Assembly: GCA_024697625.1 (NCBI GenBank)
Contig: JAILFJ010000021.1
Location: 1 to 41,839 of the forward strand
Direction of reading: 5' to 3'
Origin: Oscillospiraceae bacterium
GTDB taxonomy: Bacteria; Bacillota; Clostridia; Oscillospirales; Oscillospiraceae
DNA: 41,839 nucleotides
Position numbers and translations under genes: made by a program
The notes under the pieces: generated by a model
Databases searched by the model: none
What the model was told of the DNA's origin: nothing
The model's input: only the letters and a program-made list of their open reading frames with translations
In this document: positions 19,355 to 27,018 of the stretch, piece by piece
Position numbering within the stretch: position 1 is the stretch's first letter
How the letters are laid out: every line of letters begins with the position of its first letter

Positions 19355-19383
19355 ATACTAACATGATCATACAGGGAAGTCAA
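19355..19383 (-). promoter_or_regulatory. Promoter of TRAP system 1
   Basis: TTGACT (19378-19383), 17-bp spacer, TAGTAT (19355-19360) on the minus strand, about 60 bp before the ATG of the binding-protein gene. Confidence 0.75.
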
Positions 19384-19447
19384 CGCATTATCTGACTTTT
19401 CGGCTTTGTGCATAATTTTCGGACTGCTTTTTTGTGCGATCTGTCAG

Positions 19448-19483
19448 TTGAAAAGTGCTTAAAAAATTTGCTAAAATTAAGCA
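19448..19483 (+). promoter_or_regulatory. Promoter and possible self-operator of the LacI gene
   Basis: TTGAAA (19448-19453), 18-bp spacer, TAAAAT (19472-19477). GCTTAA and TTAAGC form a dyad around the -10 (about 19457-19482), a candidate binding site for the regulator. Confidence 0.55.
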
Positions 19484-19512
19484 TCATTTCTCAGAGAGGA
19501 ACGAAGGCATCC

Positions 19513-20571
19513 ATGGGGAAAAAAACCACACTCAAGGACATCGCGGAGGAGGTCGGGGTATCGGCGGCCAGCGTCTCGATGATCCTGAACGGGAAAGACC
19601 TGTCGCGCTTTACGCCGGAGACCGTGGAGAGGGTGCTCGGCTGCGCAAAGCGCTGTCAGTATGCACCGCCCTCCTCCAGAAACCGGCTGAAGGAAATCGC
19701 GGTGATCAGCCCCTCGGTGAACAACGCCTACCACACGACGATCATCATGGGGATCGACCGCGCCGCTCTGGCGAGCGGCTATCTGGCGCACGTCTACAAC
19801 ACCTACTGGAATCCCCACGTGGAGCTTCAGATTCTGAACATGCTGGCAAAGCAGAGGGTCTCCGGCATCATCTATCTGATGAATCCGCTGCAGAAGGAGC
19901 GGGCCTGCGAGATCGACCGGCAGATCCCCGTGGTGGCTGTCGGGGACATTGTGAGCGACCTCGGCATCAACACGGTGGACGTCAACAACTTCAAGTCGGG
20001 CGAGATGGTCGCAGAGTATCTGATCGGGCTGGGGCACAGGCATATTGCCTACCTCACGACCTCGCTGAACGAACACCACATCTCGCGCGTGCGCCGCTGC
20101 GAGGGGCTGCGGTCGGCATATGCGCGGCTCTGTCCGCTGGGGAGCGTCACGGTCTACTGCAAGGACAACAGCTATGAGCAGGAGATCCGCTCGGCGGAGA
20201 TCGAGCTCGATTCGGGCAGAGCGCTCGCGCAGGAATGCGTACAGAACCCGAAGATCACCGGGATTGTGGCGATCAACGACATGGTGGGCTACGGCGTGCT
20301 GGACGGCCTGCTGGAGAAGGGCTACCGCGTGCCGGAGGACTACAGTCTCTGCGGCTTTGACAACGCCTTCCCCTCGGCGTTTCACAGGATCGGCCTGACG
20401 ACGGTGGATCACTCGACCGAAGAGCACGGCGCCAGCGCTTTTCACCTGCTGAAGGACCGCATGGAGAACCGCAGCGAGAAGCCTGCGGCGTATCCCATCA
20501 CGCGGCTGGAATACCGGAGCAGGCTAATCATCCGCGACAGCACGGGAGCCCCGAGGAGGACAGAGACATGA
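19513..20571 (+). CDS. LacI-family transcriptional regulator
   Basis: 352 residues from ATG 19513 (GAAGG 5 bp upstream); the open frame extends 35 codons further but through the promoter. The N-terminal helix-turn-helix TTLKDIAEEVGVSAASVSMILNGKD is followed by a hinge and a type 1 periplasmic-binding-like sensor domain (about 60-340) with GIVAINDMVGYGVLDGLLEKGYRVPEDYSLCGFDN. It is divergent from TRAP system 1, whose ligand or its breakdown product is the likely effector. Its last codons overlap the start of the next gene (ATGA), so the two are translationally coupled. Confidence 0.94.
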   Translation: MGKKTTLKDIAEEVGVSAASVSMILNGKDLSRFTPETVERVLGCAKRCQYAPPSSRNRLKEIAVISPSVNNAYHTTIIMGIDRAALASGYLAHVYNTYWNPHVELQILNMLAKQRVSGIIYLMNPLQKERACEIDRQIPVVAVGDIVSDLGINTVDVNNFKSGEMVAEYLIGLGHRHIAYLTTSLNEHHISRVRRCEGLRSAYARLCPLGSVTVYCKDNSYEQEIRSAEIELDSGRALAQECVQNPKITGIVAINDMVGYGVLDGLLEKGYRVPEDYSLCGFDNAFPSAFHRIGLTTVDHSTEEHGASAFHLLKDRMENRSEKPAAYPITRLEYRSRLIIRDSTGAPRRTET

Positions 20572-21179
20572 GCGGAGGCCGGACAGAGAGCACAGGAAAA
20601 TTTGACGTGACGATGACCCACACGGAGGAGAGTCTTCTGGCGCTGTCGCACATGCAGTATGACCTCTTCTGCACAAGGAACTTTATCGTCCGGAACGTGC
20701 TGAGCATCACGGTGATCGTGATCGGCGCGATGTACATCGCAAAGTTCTGGGGCATCGCCCTGATCGCCTACGGAGGCTATCTGATGACCAGCGCCTACAG
20801 TTCCTCCAACCATACCGTAAAGAAGCTGGTCGCCGCGATCGAGGCCTCGGGGAAGGGCTATCCATCCTCCAGATATCTGTTTACGGAGAAGGGGATCGAG
20901 ATCACTTTCCATCCCGGGAAGGAGGACGAGGAGAAGCTGCTGCCGGTAGGCTACAGCGACATCCTGAAGCTGGGGGAAAACGCGGATTACTGCTATCTCT
21001 TCCCGTCGGCCAACGGCGGCTACTGCGTGCCGAAGAAGGCTCTCGGAGAGAGGCAGCAGGAGTTTGTCAGGTTCATCGAGGGAAAGACCGGGAAGAAGTT
21101 CTACCGCCGCAGGCCGTCCCCCCTCCAGCGCATCCGTGACTGGCTGCGCGAGCGAAACAGCGAACCGTATCATCTGTGA
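20568..21179 (+). CDS. YcxB-like membrane protein
   Basis: 203 residues. Two adjacent helices at about 43-80 (NVLSITVIVIGAMYIAKF-WGIALIAYGGYLMTSAY) are followed by a soluble C-terminal domain resembling YcxB (FTEKGIEIT ... VGYSDILKLGENADYCYLFPSANGGYCVPKKAL), a PH-like fold in my reading. The tail is very basic (RRRPSPLQRIRDWLRERN). Function unknown. Coupled by ATGA overlap to the LacI gene; a terminator follows. Confidence 0.8.
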   Translation: MSGGRTESTGKFDVTMTHTEESLLALSHMQYDLFCTRNFIVRNVLSITVIVIGAMYIAKFWGIALIAYGGYLMTSAYSSSNHTVKKLVAAIEASGKGYPSSRYLFTEKGIEITFHPGKEDEEKLLPVGYSDILKLGENADYCYLFPSANGGYCVPKKALGERQQEFVRFIEGKTGKKFYRRRPSPLQRIRDWLRERNSEPYHL

Positions 21180-21246
21180 TATACGGGAAGCATCAAAAAA
21201 AGGTGCCTCGGAAGTGGCAATCAGTCTGACAGGGCTGACAAAAGGA

Positions 21247-21286
21247 ATACCGGTCTGCGTCATGTGCAGACCGGTATCTGTATTTT
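21247..21286 (+). terminator. Terminator after the YcxB-like gene
   Basis: Perfect 12-bp stem ATACCGGTCTGC/GCAGACCGGTAT around 7 bases, then CTGTATTTT. Confidence 0.8.
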
Positions 21287-21341
21287 CCGGAGAAGGGAAA
21301 ATGGGTCCGATCAACGACAGAATGCTGTTCCTGCCTGGTGT

Positions 21342-22685
21342 TTACAGCACTTTCCAATAGCCTGTTTTGTTTGAACCGATCCGCAGGATCAGATTCCTGT
21401 TTTTCAGCGCTGCGAGCAACCGGGAGATCGTCCTTTCCGACTTCCCCGAGGCTGCCGCGAGCTCCGCATTTGTCATAGACGGTGATTGCTTCAGCAAAGA
21501 CAGCAGCAACAGTTCCGCTTCCGTTATCCTGTCATTTGTCCCGCCATTTATATCGCCACTCTTTGGCGTAATATTCCGATCATCCCTTGAGAACTCAAGA
21601 GTAAATGCTGTCTCCTCGTTTATATATGACACCGTGACCTTCGCTTCATTGCAAAGAGTATAGATTCTCCTTATTCCTGATCCGAAAGTCTCAACGTCTT
21701 TGCAGAGATAAAGTGTTTTAGCGATCACTTCATTCCTGAGGAATGAACGGATATCCCGGGTATAAAAATCTATCGGCTCAAATTCATTGGCAAAGGATCC
21801 GGGGTTGCAGATGGAGATACGGTTTGAGAAGATATCGATCTCATGCTGGACGGGCAGGTCATACCTCGCATGTGCGAAGCTGTTTATCACTGCTTCTCTG
21901 ATGGCATCAACCGGTATTTCGGGGATCTCCTTCCGGTGGATTCCGTCTCCGCTCATTTCGACCCGCCAGCGTATGTTTTTTACGATGTAGGTTACGGCCG
22001 CATCGATCAGCTCAAATATATTTCCCTCTGTACGATTCAGATCCAGAAATGTCTCTTTGTGGTCGGTTGCGAAGACCGCCATTTTCAAAGCAATTGGTTT
22101 TCTGGAAGAGAACAGACAGACGCCTGCGTTTGTCAGATGCGTTCCATTCAGGACACCAAGCTGATCCAGAATCTTCCGCTTATCGTATCCCATCTTCGGC
22201 AGCCTGCCACAGGAAACTGCGGAGTCAAAGAAGGCTTTGACGGTCTTTTCATCCGCATCGTCTACAGACTGATCTGCGGTTCTGTTCTCCCAGTTCTCTT
22301 CATACTCCCGGCGGATCATGATCTTACGAAGTTCGGATGGCGACAGTTCTCTGTCTTCGTCAGCAATACGGATGTAGTATTTTCCAAAGGCGGAATAGGG
22401 AACATCCTCCCCGGAAAATGTAAGAGTGATAACCTCGACACCATCTATTTCTTCAATATCGACGACGGGAATCAATTGCGGTTTTATAGATTCATATACC
22501 TTTCTGGATACATCACGAAGCGTAGAGTCTGTGATGGTGAACGGATGGGGAGTACCGTCGTTCTTAAGACCGAAGTATACTTTTCCATGCCTGTGCTTGT
22601 TCAGCATGGCAGAGACGGATACCATGGATTCGTTCAGTTCTCCCGTCGTTTTCTTAAATTCCCTGTATTCGTCTTCGCGCATCAT
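21342..22685 (-). CDS. AlbA_2 (Schlafen-type) / HATPase_c_4 regulator with C-terminal winged helix
   Basis: 447 residues from ATG 22685 (GGGAGAG 7 bp upstream). Domains: AlbA_2 nucleic-acid-binding domain (about 4-125: EYREFKKT, GKVYFGLKNDG, DVPYSAFGKYYIRIADEDRELSPSELRKIM); a RecG-like GHKL ATPase-type domain (about 220-385: PVDAIREAVINSFAHARYD, SNRISICNPGSF, FGSGIRRIYTLC); a Gly/Asn linker (GDINGGTND); a winged helix (about 392-447: MTNAELAAASGKSERTISRLLAALKNRNLI). Proteins of this architecture act as DNA-binding regulators and some lie in defence loci. It is visibly lower in G+C than its neighbours, suggesting acquisition. It probably controls itself through the repeats upstream. Targets unknown. 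Confidence 0.88.
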   Translation of the reverse strand: MMREDEYREFKKTTGELNESMVSVSAMLNKHRHGKVYFGLKNDGTPHPFTITDSTLRDVSRKVYESIKPQLIPVVDIEEIDGVEVITLTFSGEDVPYSAFGKYYIRIADEDRELSPSELRKIMIRREYEENWENRTADQSVDDADEKTVKAFFDSAVSCGRLPKMGYDKRKILDQLGVLNGTHLTNAGVCLFSSRKPIALKMAVFATDHKETFLDLNRTEGNIFELIDAAVTYIVKNIRWRVEMSGDGIHRKEIPEIPVDAIREAVINSFAHARYDLPVQHEIDIFSNRISICNPGSFANEFEPIDFYTRDIRSFLRNEVIAKTLYLCKDVETFGSGIRRIYTLCNEAKVTVSYINEETAFTLEFSRDDRNITPKSGDINGGTNDRITEAELLLLSLLKQSPSMTNAELAAASGKSERTISRLLAALKNRNLILRIGSNKTGYWKVL

Positions 22686-22713
22686 TTGGCAGCTCTCCCT
22701 TCGGATGCTGAAC

Positions 22714-22771
22714 ATTTTATCATGTGTGGCGGAATAAATCAACTGAAATGGCGGAATAAATGGCGGAACAA
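22714..22771 (-). promoter_or_regulatory. Promoter with three TGGCGGAA repeats upstream of the AlbA_2 gene
   Basis: On the minus strand: -35 TTGATT (22737-22742), 17-bp spacer, -10 TAAAAT (22714-22719). On the + strand TGGCGGAATAAAT occurs at 22727-22739 and 22749-22761, and TGGCGGAACAA at 22761-22771: one copy between -35 and -10 and overlapping the -35, two upstream. Confidence 0.65.
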
Positions 22772-22850
22772 CATCGCTGCAAAATGCTTTGGAACGGTTT
22801 CCGGTCTGCGTGGTCTGATCGGATTCATCCTGCTGAGAGAGTTTATGCAA

Positions 22851-22888
22851 CAGGAAATGGCATGACCTGAAGATCATGCCATTTCCTG
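22851..22888 (-). terminator. Hairpin between TRAP 2 and the AlbA_2 gene
   Basis: A perfect 15-bp stem CAGGAAATGGCATGA/TCATGCCATTTCCTG with an 8-base loop, about 60 bp beyond the end of TRAP 2. The T-run is weak. A second, imperfect hairpin lies at about 22907-22938. Confidence 0.6.
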
Positions 22889-22950
22889 AAAGCTAAAAAT
22901 CCTTTCTTAAGAGACCTGCCCAGACAGGTTACCTCTTATTGGTGCAGAGC

Positions 22951-24282
22951 TCAGAAGTTGACCAGGTTGCCGCTTGCGACACCGTAAACCAGATCCGGGA
23001 CGATCGTAACCAGGATGGGGATAAAGGTGATCAGCAGCAGGACAAGGAACAGACATAGTATGAATGGCCAGACCTCTTTGATAAAGGCGCTGATCGGACA
23101 GCCGGTGATGCCGCAGGTGGTGAACATCATCGAGCCGAAGGGAGGCGTGATGCCGCCGATCATGATGTTGACGATGCAGACCAGACCAAAGTGGATCACG
23201 TCCACGCCGAGGGTCTTGGCCACGGGCAGCAGCAGCGGGGTCGCGATCATCAGGGCGGCACCGCCCTCAAGGAACATGCCCATGATCAGCAGAACCACGT
23301 TGACCAGCATCAGGAAGATGTACTTGTTGGAGGTCAGGTTGGTGATGGAGGCGGCCACGATCTTTGGCAGGTTGATGTAGCTCAGATACTGACCGAAGGT
23401 GCTGGCCGAAACCATGATGAGCACGACGCTGGAGGTGCCGGCGATGGTGTCCAGCATGATGGGAATGAAGTGCTTCTTAAAATTCAGCTGGCGGTACACG
23501 AACTTGCCGATGATAAAGCAGTACAGAACGGCCACGGCGCCGCCCTCGGCCGGGGTGAACAGACCGAAGCGCATACCGAGGATGATGCCGAAGGGGAAGA
23601 ACAGACCCCAGAAGGAGATAAACGCCTGCTTGAGCACTTCTTTGGCAGGGGGGAACTTGTCGCGCGTGGTGGGGTAGTTCCTCTTATGGGCGATGATCGT
23701 CACGACGATCATCATCGAGATGCTCATCAGGATGCCGGGGACGTAGCCTGCGGCGAAGATGCGGCCCAGAGAGGCCTGCGCAATCAGCGAGTAGACGATC
23801 AGGTTGACGCCGGGCGGGATGACCGGGGTGGCCGCTGAGGACGATGCGGTGATCGCCGCCGAGAAGGCCTTGGAGTAGCCGCGCTTCTCCATCTCCGGAA
23901 CCAGCATCTTGGACTGCATGGCGCAGTCGGCATTGGCGGAGCCGGAACAGCCGCCCATCAGCATGCTCAGCAGGACGTTAACCTGGGCGAGGCCGCCCTT
24001 CATGTGGCCGGTAACGCATTCGCAGAAGTCCATCATCTTGTCGCTGATGCCTCCGTAGTTCATGACGGAACCGGACATGACGAAGAAGGGGATGGCCAGC
24101 ATCGAGAAGGAGCCGGTGGAGTTGATGACCTTCTGCAGGATCGTCCAGGGCTGGACGGAGGTGTTGATGAAGTAGAAGTAAACAAAGGTGGAGCCGAAAA
24201 GCGCGTAGACGATCGGCATGCCGAGGAAGTAGAGGATGAAGACCAGAAAGATCGGAATGAGGTTTACAAATGTCAGTGTCAT
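22951..24282 (-). CDS. TRAP transporter 2, large permease (DctM type)
   Basis: 443 residues, about 12 membrane segments. Motif GGCSGSANADCAMQSKMLVPEMEKRGY and GGITPPFGSMMFTTCGITG are visible. The start overlaps the stop of the small permease (TGATG), so translation is coupled. It resembles the system 1 permease along its whole length, pointing to a duplicated pair with different binding proteins. No catabolic gene follows it; a hairpin and the unrelated AlbA_2 gene come next. Confidence 0.95.
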   Translation of the reverse strand: MTLTFVNLIPIFLVFILYFLGMPIVYALFGSTFVYFYFINTSVQPWTILQKVINSTGSFSMLAIPFFVMSGSVMNYGGISDKMMDFCECVTGHMKGGLAQVNVLLSMLMGGCSGSANADCAMQSKMLVPEMEKRGYSKAFSAAITASSSAATPVIPPGVNLIVYSLIAQASLGRIFAAGYVPGILMSISMMIVVTIIAHKRNYPTTRDKFPPAKEVLKQAFISFWGLFFPFGIILGMRFGLFTPAEGGAVAVLYCFIIGKFVYRQLNFKKHFIPIMLDTIAGTSSVVLIMVSASTFGQYLSYINLPKIVAASITNLTSNKYIFLMLVNVVLLIMGMFLEGGAALMIATPLLLPVAKTLGVDVIHFGLVCIVNIMIGGITPPFGSMMFTTCGITGCPISAFIKEVWPFILCLFLVLLLITFIPILVTIVPDLVYGVASGNLVNF

Positions 24283-24875
24283 CAGTAGGCACCTCCCTGT
24301 TCCGTCTCCGCCTCGGCGGGCTCCTGCGGCCTGACCCTGATCAGATGCAGGCGGTCACGCAGAAAGAAGTAGACGGCATAGATGAACGACAGGCCGAAGC
24401 CGAGCGGGACCGCGATACCGGTATACCACTTCGGGATACGCAGGGTATCCGTCATGGTCAGCTTGATCTTGCCGATATACTGCCAGACGCCGTCCACCGT
24501 GCCGAAAATGATGCCGCGCTTCCAGATCAGATTGCAGACATACTGCGCACTGATGTAGGTCAGCAGGGCAAGAATCAGAATCTGAATGATGTCCATGATG
24601 AACTCGATCACCTGGCGCTTGCGCCCGTGGATCAGGTTCACGACGATATCCACGCCCAGATGCGCATGCCGACGGTGCGCATAGGCGCTGCCCATAAAGA
24701 CGGTCCAGATAAAGAGGCTCGTCACCACCTCATCCGTCCACTTGATGGGACTGTTCAGAAAATAGCGGAAAACGACGTTCAGATTGACCAGCACCACGCA
24801 GACCGTCAGCGTCGCGCCACAGATCACCGCATCCAAATTCGTCAGAATCCGCACGGCAAGAGACTTTTTCTTCAT
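24282..24875 (-). CDS. TRAP transporter 2, small permease (DctQ type)
   Basis: 197 residues, four membrane helices. DctQ signatures NVVFRYFLNSPIKWTDEVVTSLFIWTVFMGSAYAHRRHAHLGVDIV. It is longer than the system 1 homologue, with a loop of about 25 residues (WKRGIIFGTVDGVWQYIGKIKLT) before the last helix and an acidic tail. It overlaps the large permease gene by one base. Confidence 0.94.
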   Translation of the reverse strand: MKKKSLAVRILTNLDAVICGATLTVCVVLVNLNVVFRYFLNSPIKWTDEVVTSLFIWTVFMGSAYAHRRHAHLGVDIVVNLIHGRKRQVIEFIMDIIQILILALLTYISAQYVCNLIWKRGIIFGTVDGVWQYIGKIKLTMTDTLRIPKWYTGIAVPLGFGLSFIYAVYFFLRDRLHLIRVRPQEPAEAETEQGGAY

Positions 24876-24921
24876 AGGTATATCCTTACTGTCTTAGATT
24901 GATACCCGGATGAATCGGACA

Positions 24922-24953
24922 TGGACTGCCCGCTGAATAAAACGGGCAGTCCA
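24922..24953. promoter_or_regulatory. Intergenic hairpin between TRAP 2 binding protein and permease genes
   Basis: A perfect 11-bp stem TGGACTGCCCG/CGGGCAGTCCA around 10 bases. On the + strand GACTTTTT follows; on the minus, coding, strand there is no T-run. Same position as the hairpins of systems 1 and 3. Confidence 0.65.
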
Positions 24954-24987
24954 GACTTTTTCCTGTGCAGTTCAGGCTGAATAGCGA

Positions 24988-26022
24988 TTACGCGGCGTTC
25001 TCTGCGCGGAAGTCGGAGATCAGCTTGACGAGCTGGTCATGCAGCTCGGGCGTGGCACCGTACTCTTCGACGATCCAGTCATAGACGGGAGCGCAGGCTT
25101 CGGTGAAGGCATCGATGTCGACCTCGTTCCAGGTCACGCCGTCCTGGGTCTTCATCTTCTCAATCTGCACGGCCTCGTCGTCAGCGCAGTTGGTCTGCTC
25201 CCACATGCCGCACTCGAGGGCGCACTCGTCAAGGATGTCGCGCCACTTCTCGGGGATGGACTGATACACGTCCTCCGCCATGAAGAGCCAGCGGGTTGCG
25301 ATAAAGTGGTTGGTCAGGGCAACCTTCTTGACCAGCTCATAGGGGGCGCCGGCACCGGCGAGGGTGGAGGTGGAGCCTTCAAAGCCGTCCACAACACCGG
25401 AGGAGATGGAGGAGAGGCACTCGGTGAAGCTCATGGGAACGGGGGTCGCGCCCAGGCACTCGATGGTCTTGATGAACAGGGAGGCGGTGGTGGAGCGCAG
25501 CTTGACGCCGTTCAGATCAGCGGGGGTGTAGATGTCCTTGTTGGTGACAACGGAACGGTAGCCGAAGGAGTAGTGGGTGTCCAGAATATGGATGTTTTCC
25601 TCGGCAAGGCGGGCGATGACGTCGGCGACGATATCGGAGGCCATGACGTAGTTGTACTCTTCATCGTTGTTGTACAGCATCGGACCGACCAGCACCGCGC
25701 AGTCGCCGACCCAGTCTGCGAACAGGGAGGGCTCTTCCAGACCGATCCAGTTGTCGCCGTTTTCGGCGTGGACAACGGAGTCACGGTAGCAGTCGAGCTC
25801 ATTCAGGCCGTGATAGGTGACCGTGATGTGGCCCTCGGTACGCTCGGTGACCATCTCGGCGAACTTCTCCGCAGCCTTGTAGTTCCACTCAGCGGGATTG
25901 AAGACGTTGGAATAGGTCAGGTCGATGTGAAAATCGTCCGCGTCGTCAGCATAGGCTGTTCCGACCGCAGCAAGGGAGAAGATCATCGCCATCGCCATCA
26001 GCATTGCAAGGAGTTTCTTCAT
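24988..26022 (-). CDS. TRAP transporter 2, substrate-binding protein (DctP type)
   Basis: 344 residues. Signal peptide 1-25 (MLMAMAMIFSLAAVGTAYA) with cleavage before an Asp-rich start (DDADDF). The DctP core has LNGVKLRSTTASLFIKTIECLGATPVPMSFTECLSSISSGVVDGFEGS; the ligand arginine is in KLRS. It shares the DNWIGLEEPSLFADW segment with the system 1 protein. It is rich in acidic residues. No dedicated regulator adjoins it; DnaA-box-like repeats lie upstream. Ligand unknown. Confidence 0.93.
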   Translation of the reverse strand: MKKLLAMLMAMAMIFSLAAVGTAYADDADDFHIDLTYSNVFNPAEWNYKAAEKFAEMVTERTEGHITVTYHGLNELDCYRDSVVHAENGDNWIGLEEPSLFADWVGDCAVLVGPMLYNNDEEYNYVMASDIVADVIARLAEENIHILDTHYSFGYRSVVTNKDIYTPADLNGVKLRSTTASLFIKTIECLGATPVPMSFTECLSSISSGVVDGFEGSTSTLAGAGAPYELVKKVALTNHFIATRWLFMAEDVYQSIPEKWRDILDECALECGMWEQTNCADDEAVQIEKMKTQDGVTWNEVDIDAFTEACAPVYDWIVEEYGATPELHDQLVKLISDFRAENAA

Positions 26023-26324
26023 GGTTTTTCCGTCCTTTTCTTGATTATTTGGTTATATAAACGTGCAGGGCACGCTTAACCACAGAGTACAGCACCGGGG
26101 ATGAATAACCGTGGATAATTATGCAGCCGCAGCATACCGGGAAAAGCTGTGAATAACCTGTGAATTACATATGAACTATACGCTTAAAAGCCCGAAATGT
26201 CAACGGGTGATGCCCCTGCCCCGGAATGTTTGGAACGATTGCACAAATCATGCGAAGCATTTTTGTACCTATTGCGATATTGACAGAAACCGCACTTCTG
26301 AGCCGTGTGGATCAGGGAATTCTG
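26023..26324. other. Long upstream region of TRAP 2
   Basis: No gene seen. It holds two related direct elements, at 26101-26118 (ATGAATAACCGTGGATAA) and about 26149-26167 (GTGAATAACCTGTGAATT). Read on the minus strand they include TTATCCACG and TTATTCACA, near or exact DnaA-box consensus. A TATA-rich stretch near 26050 may be the -10 of the binding-protein gene, but no clear -35 is seen. Confidence 0.45.
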
Positions 26325-26396
26325 CAGCGTATTGTATTGGGCTGTTTACAGCGTATCGAAGCGTGTATCTTACAGCGTATCCAGTCTCGCGTATCC
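26325..26396. repeat. 24-bp period repeat across the stop codon of the flavin reductase gene
   Basis: CAGCGTAT recurs at 26325, 26349 and 26373, exactly 24 bp apart, with a partial half-unit (GCGTGTAT) at 26361. On the minus strand the terminal codons GATACGCTG-TAA of the gene are repeated downstream of its own stop. Confidence 0.65.
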
Positions 26397-26864
26397 GTCC
26401 CAGGCGAAGAGCTGCGGGACGTCAGCGTCGCCCTGGACGGCTGCGACCTCGGCCAGATAGAAGGTATGGTCTCCGGCCTCAGTCTGTCCCGCCAGACGGC
26501 AGGAAAAGACAACGCGGCTGCCTGAGACGCAGGGCACGGACAGGACGGAAGAGTCCTCCAGAGGGATTCCGAATTCTTTTGCCTTGTCCACGGTACGTCC
26601 GGAGCAGGTGCCGCAGCGGAATGCGGCCTCCTTCAGGTTCTCGCCGACGATGCTGAGGCAGAACTGCCCGGTCTCTTCGATCAGAGAGCCGCTCAGCCCC
26701 TTTTTGCTCAGGCAGACGCCCAGCATGGGGGGATGGTTGGAGAGATAGGTCCACCAGGAGACGGCCATGAGGTTTGTTCCGCCGTCCGGCCTGCGGACAG
26801 AGAGCAGCGCGAAGGGAGCGGGAGCGGTCAGCTTCTGTGCCTGACCGATGCTGATGTTGGTCAT
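26370..26864 (-). CDS. Flavin reductase-like FMN-binding protein
   Basis: 164 residues of the flavin reductase/flavoredoxin split-barrel family: PAPFALLSVRRPDGGTNLMAVSWWTYLSNHPPMLGVCLSKKGLSGSLIEETGQFCLSI is the FMN-binding half. Such proteins reduce flavin with NAD(P)H or act as FMN electron carriers. Two Cys (FRCGTCSG) lie in the middle. AGGAGG lies before ATG 26864. The terminator of the upstream gene abuts this ribosome site, so expression may depend on read-through. Substrate not readable. Confidence 0.9.
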   Translation of the reverse strand: MTNISIGQAQKLTAPAPFALLSVRRPDGGTNLMAVSWWTYLSNHPPMLGVCLSKKGLSGSLIEETGQFCLSIVGENLKEAAFRCGTCSGRTVDKAKEFGIPLEDSSVLSVPCVSGSRVVFSCRLAGQTEAGDHTFYLAEVAAVQGDADVPQLFAWDGYARLDTL

Positions 26865-26877
26865 ATGGTTTTCCTCC

Positions 26878-26913
26878 TGAAAAAACGGAAGGGTTCTGTG
26901 CCGCCCTTCCGTT
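26878..26913 (-). terminator. Terminator abutting the flavin reductase ribosome site
   Basis: AACGGAAGGG/CCCTTCCGTT stem with a 10-base loop, then TTTTTT on the minus strand. The next bases are the CAGGAGG ribosome site of the flavin reductase gene. Confidence 0.85.
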
Positions 26914-26938
26914 CGGTTTTGTACGAGTACGAAGTCCG

Positions 26939-27018
26939 CAGTCCGGGATCCGGTGCCGGTGCGCGGACGGGAAACCTGCAGCCCGGAATCCGGTGCCGCT
27001 GCGCGGACGGGAAACCTA
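26939..27018. repeat. 40-bp tandem repeat reaching into a stop codon
   Basis: Two copies at 26939-26978 and 26979-27018, 36 of 40 positions identical, both containing GCGCGGACGGGAAACCT. The second copy ends in the stop codon of the G1P dehydrogenase-like gene. Confidence 0.85.

Noticed and set aside
14295..22685. Defence island containing the CARF nuclease and the AlbA_2 protein
   Set aside because: They are 6 kb apart with an ordinary transport operon between them, and no further defence gene is present.
22907..22938. Riboswitch-like folding downstream of TRAP 2
   Set aside because: It is an imperfect hairpin at the 3' side of a gene, without conserved aptamer features; more likely part of the transcript end.
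26101..26167. DnaA-box-like sequences (TTATCCACG, TTATTCACA) suggesting a replication origin
   Set aside because: Only two or three boxes, no dnaA/dnaN/rpmH genes, no A+T-rich unwinding array. They lie in a transporter promoter region; DnaA control remains possible but unsupported.
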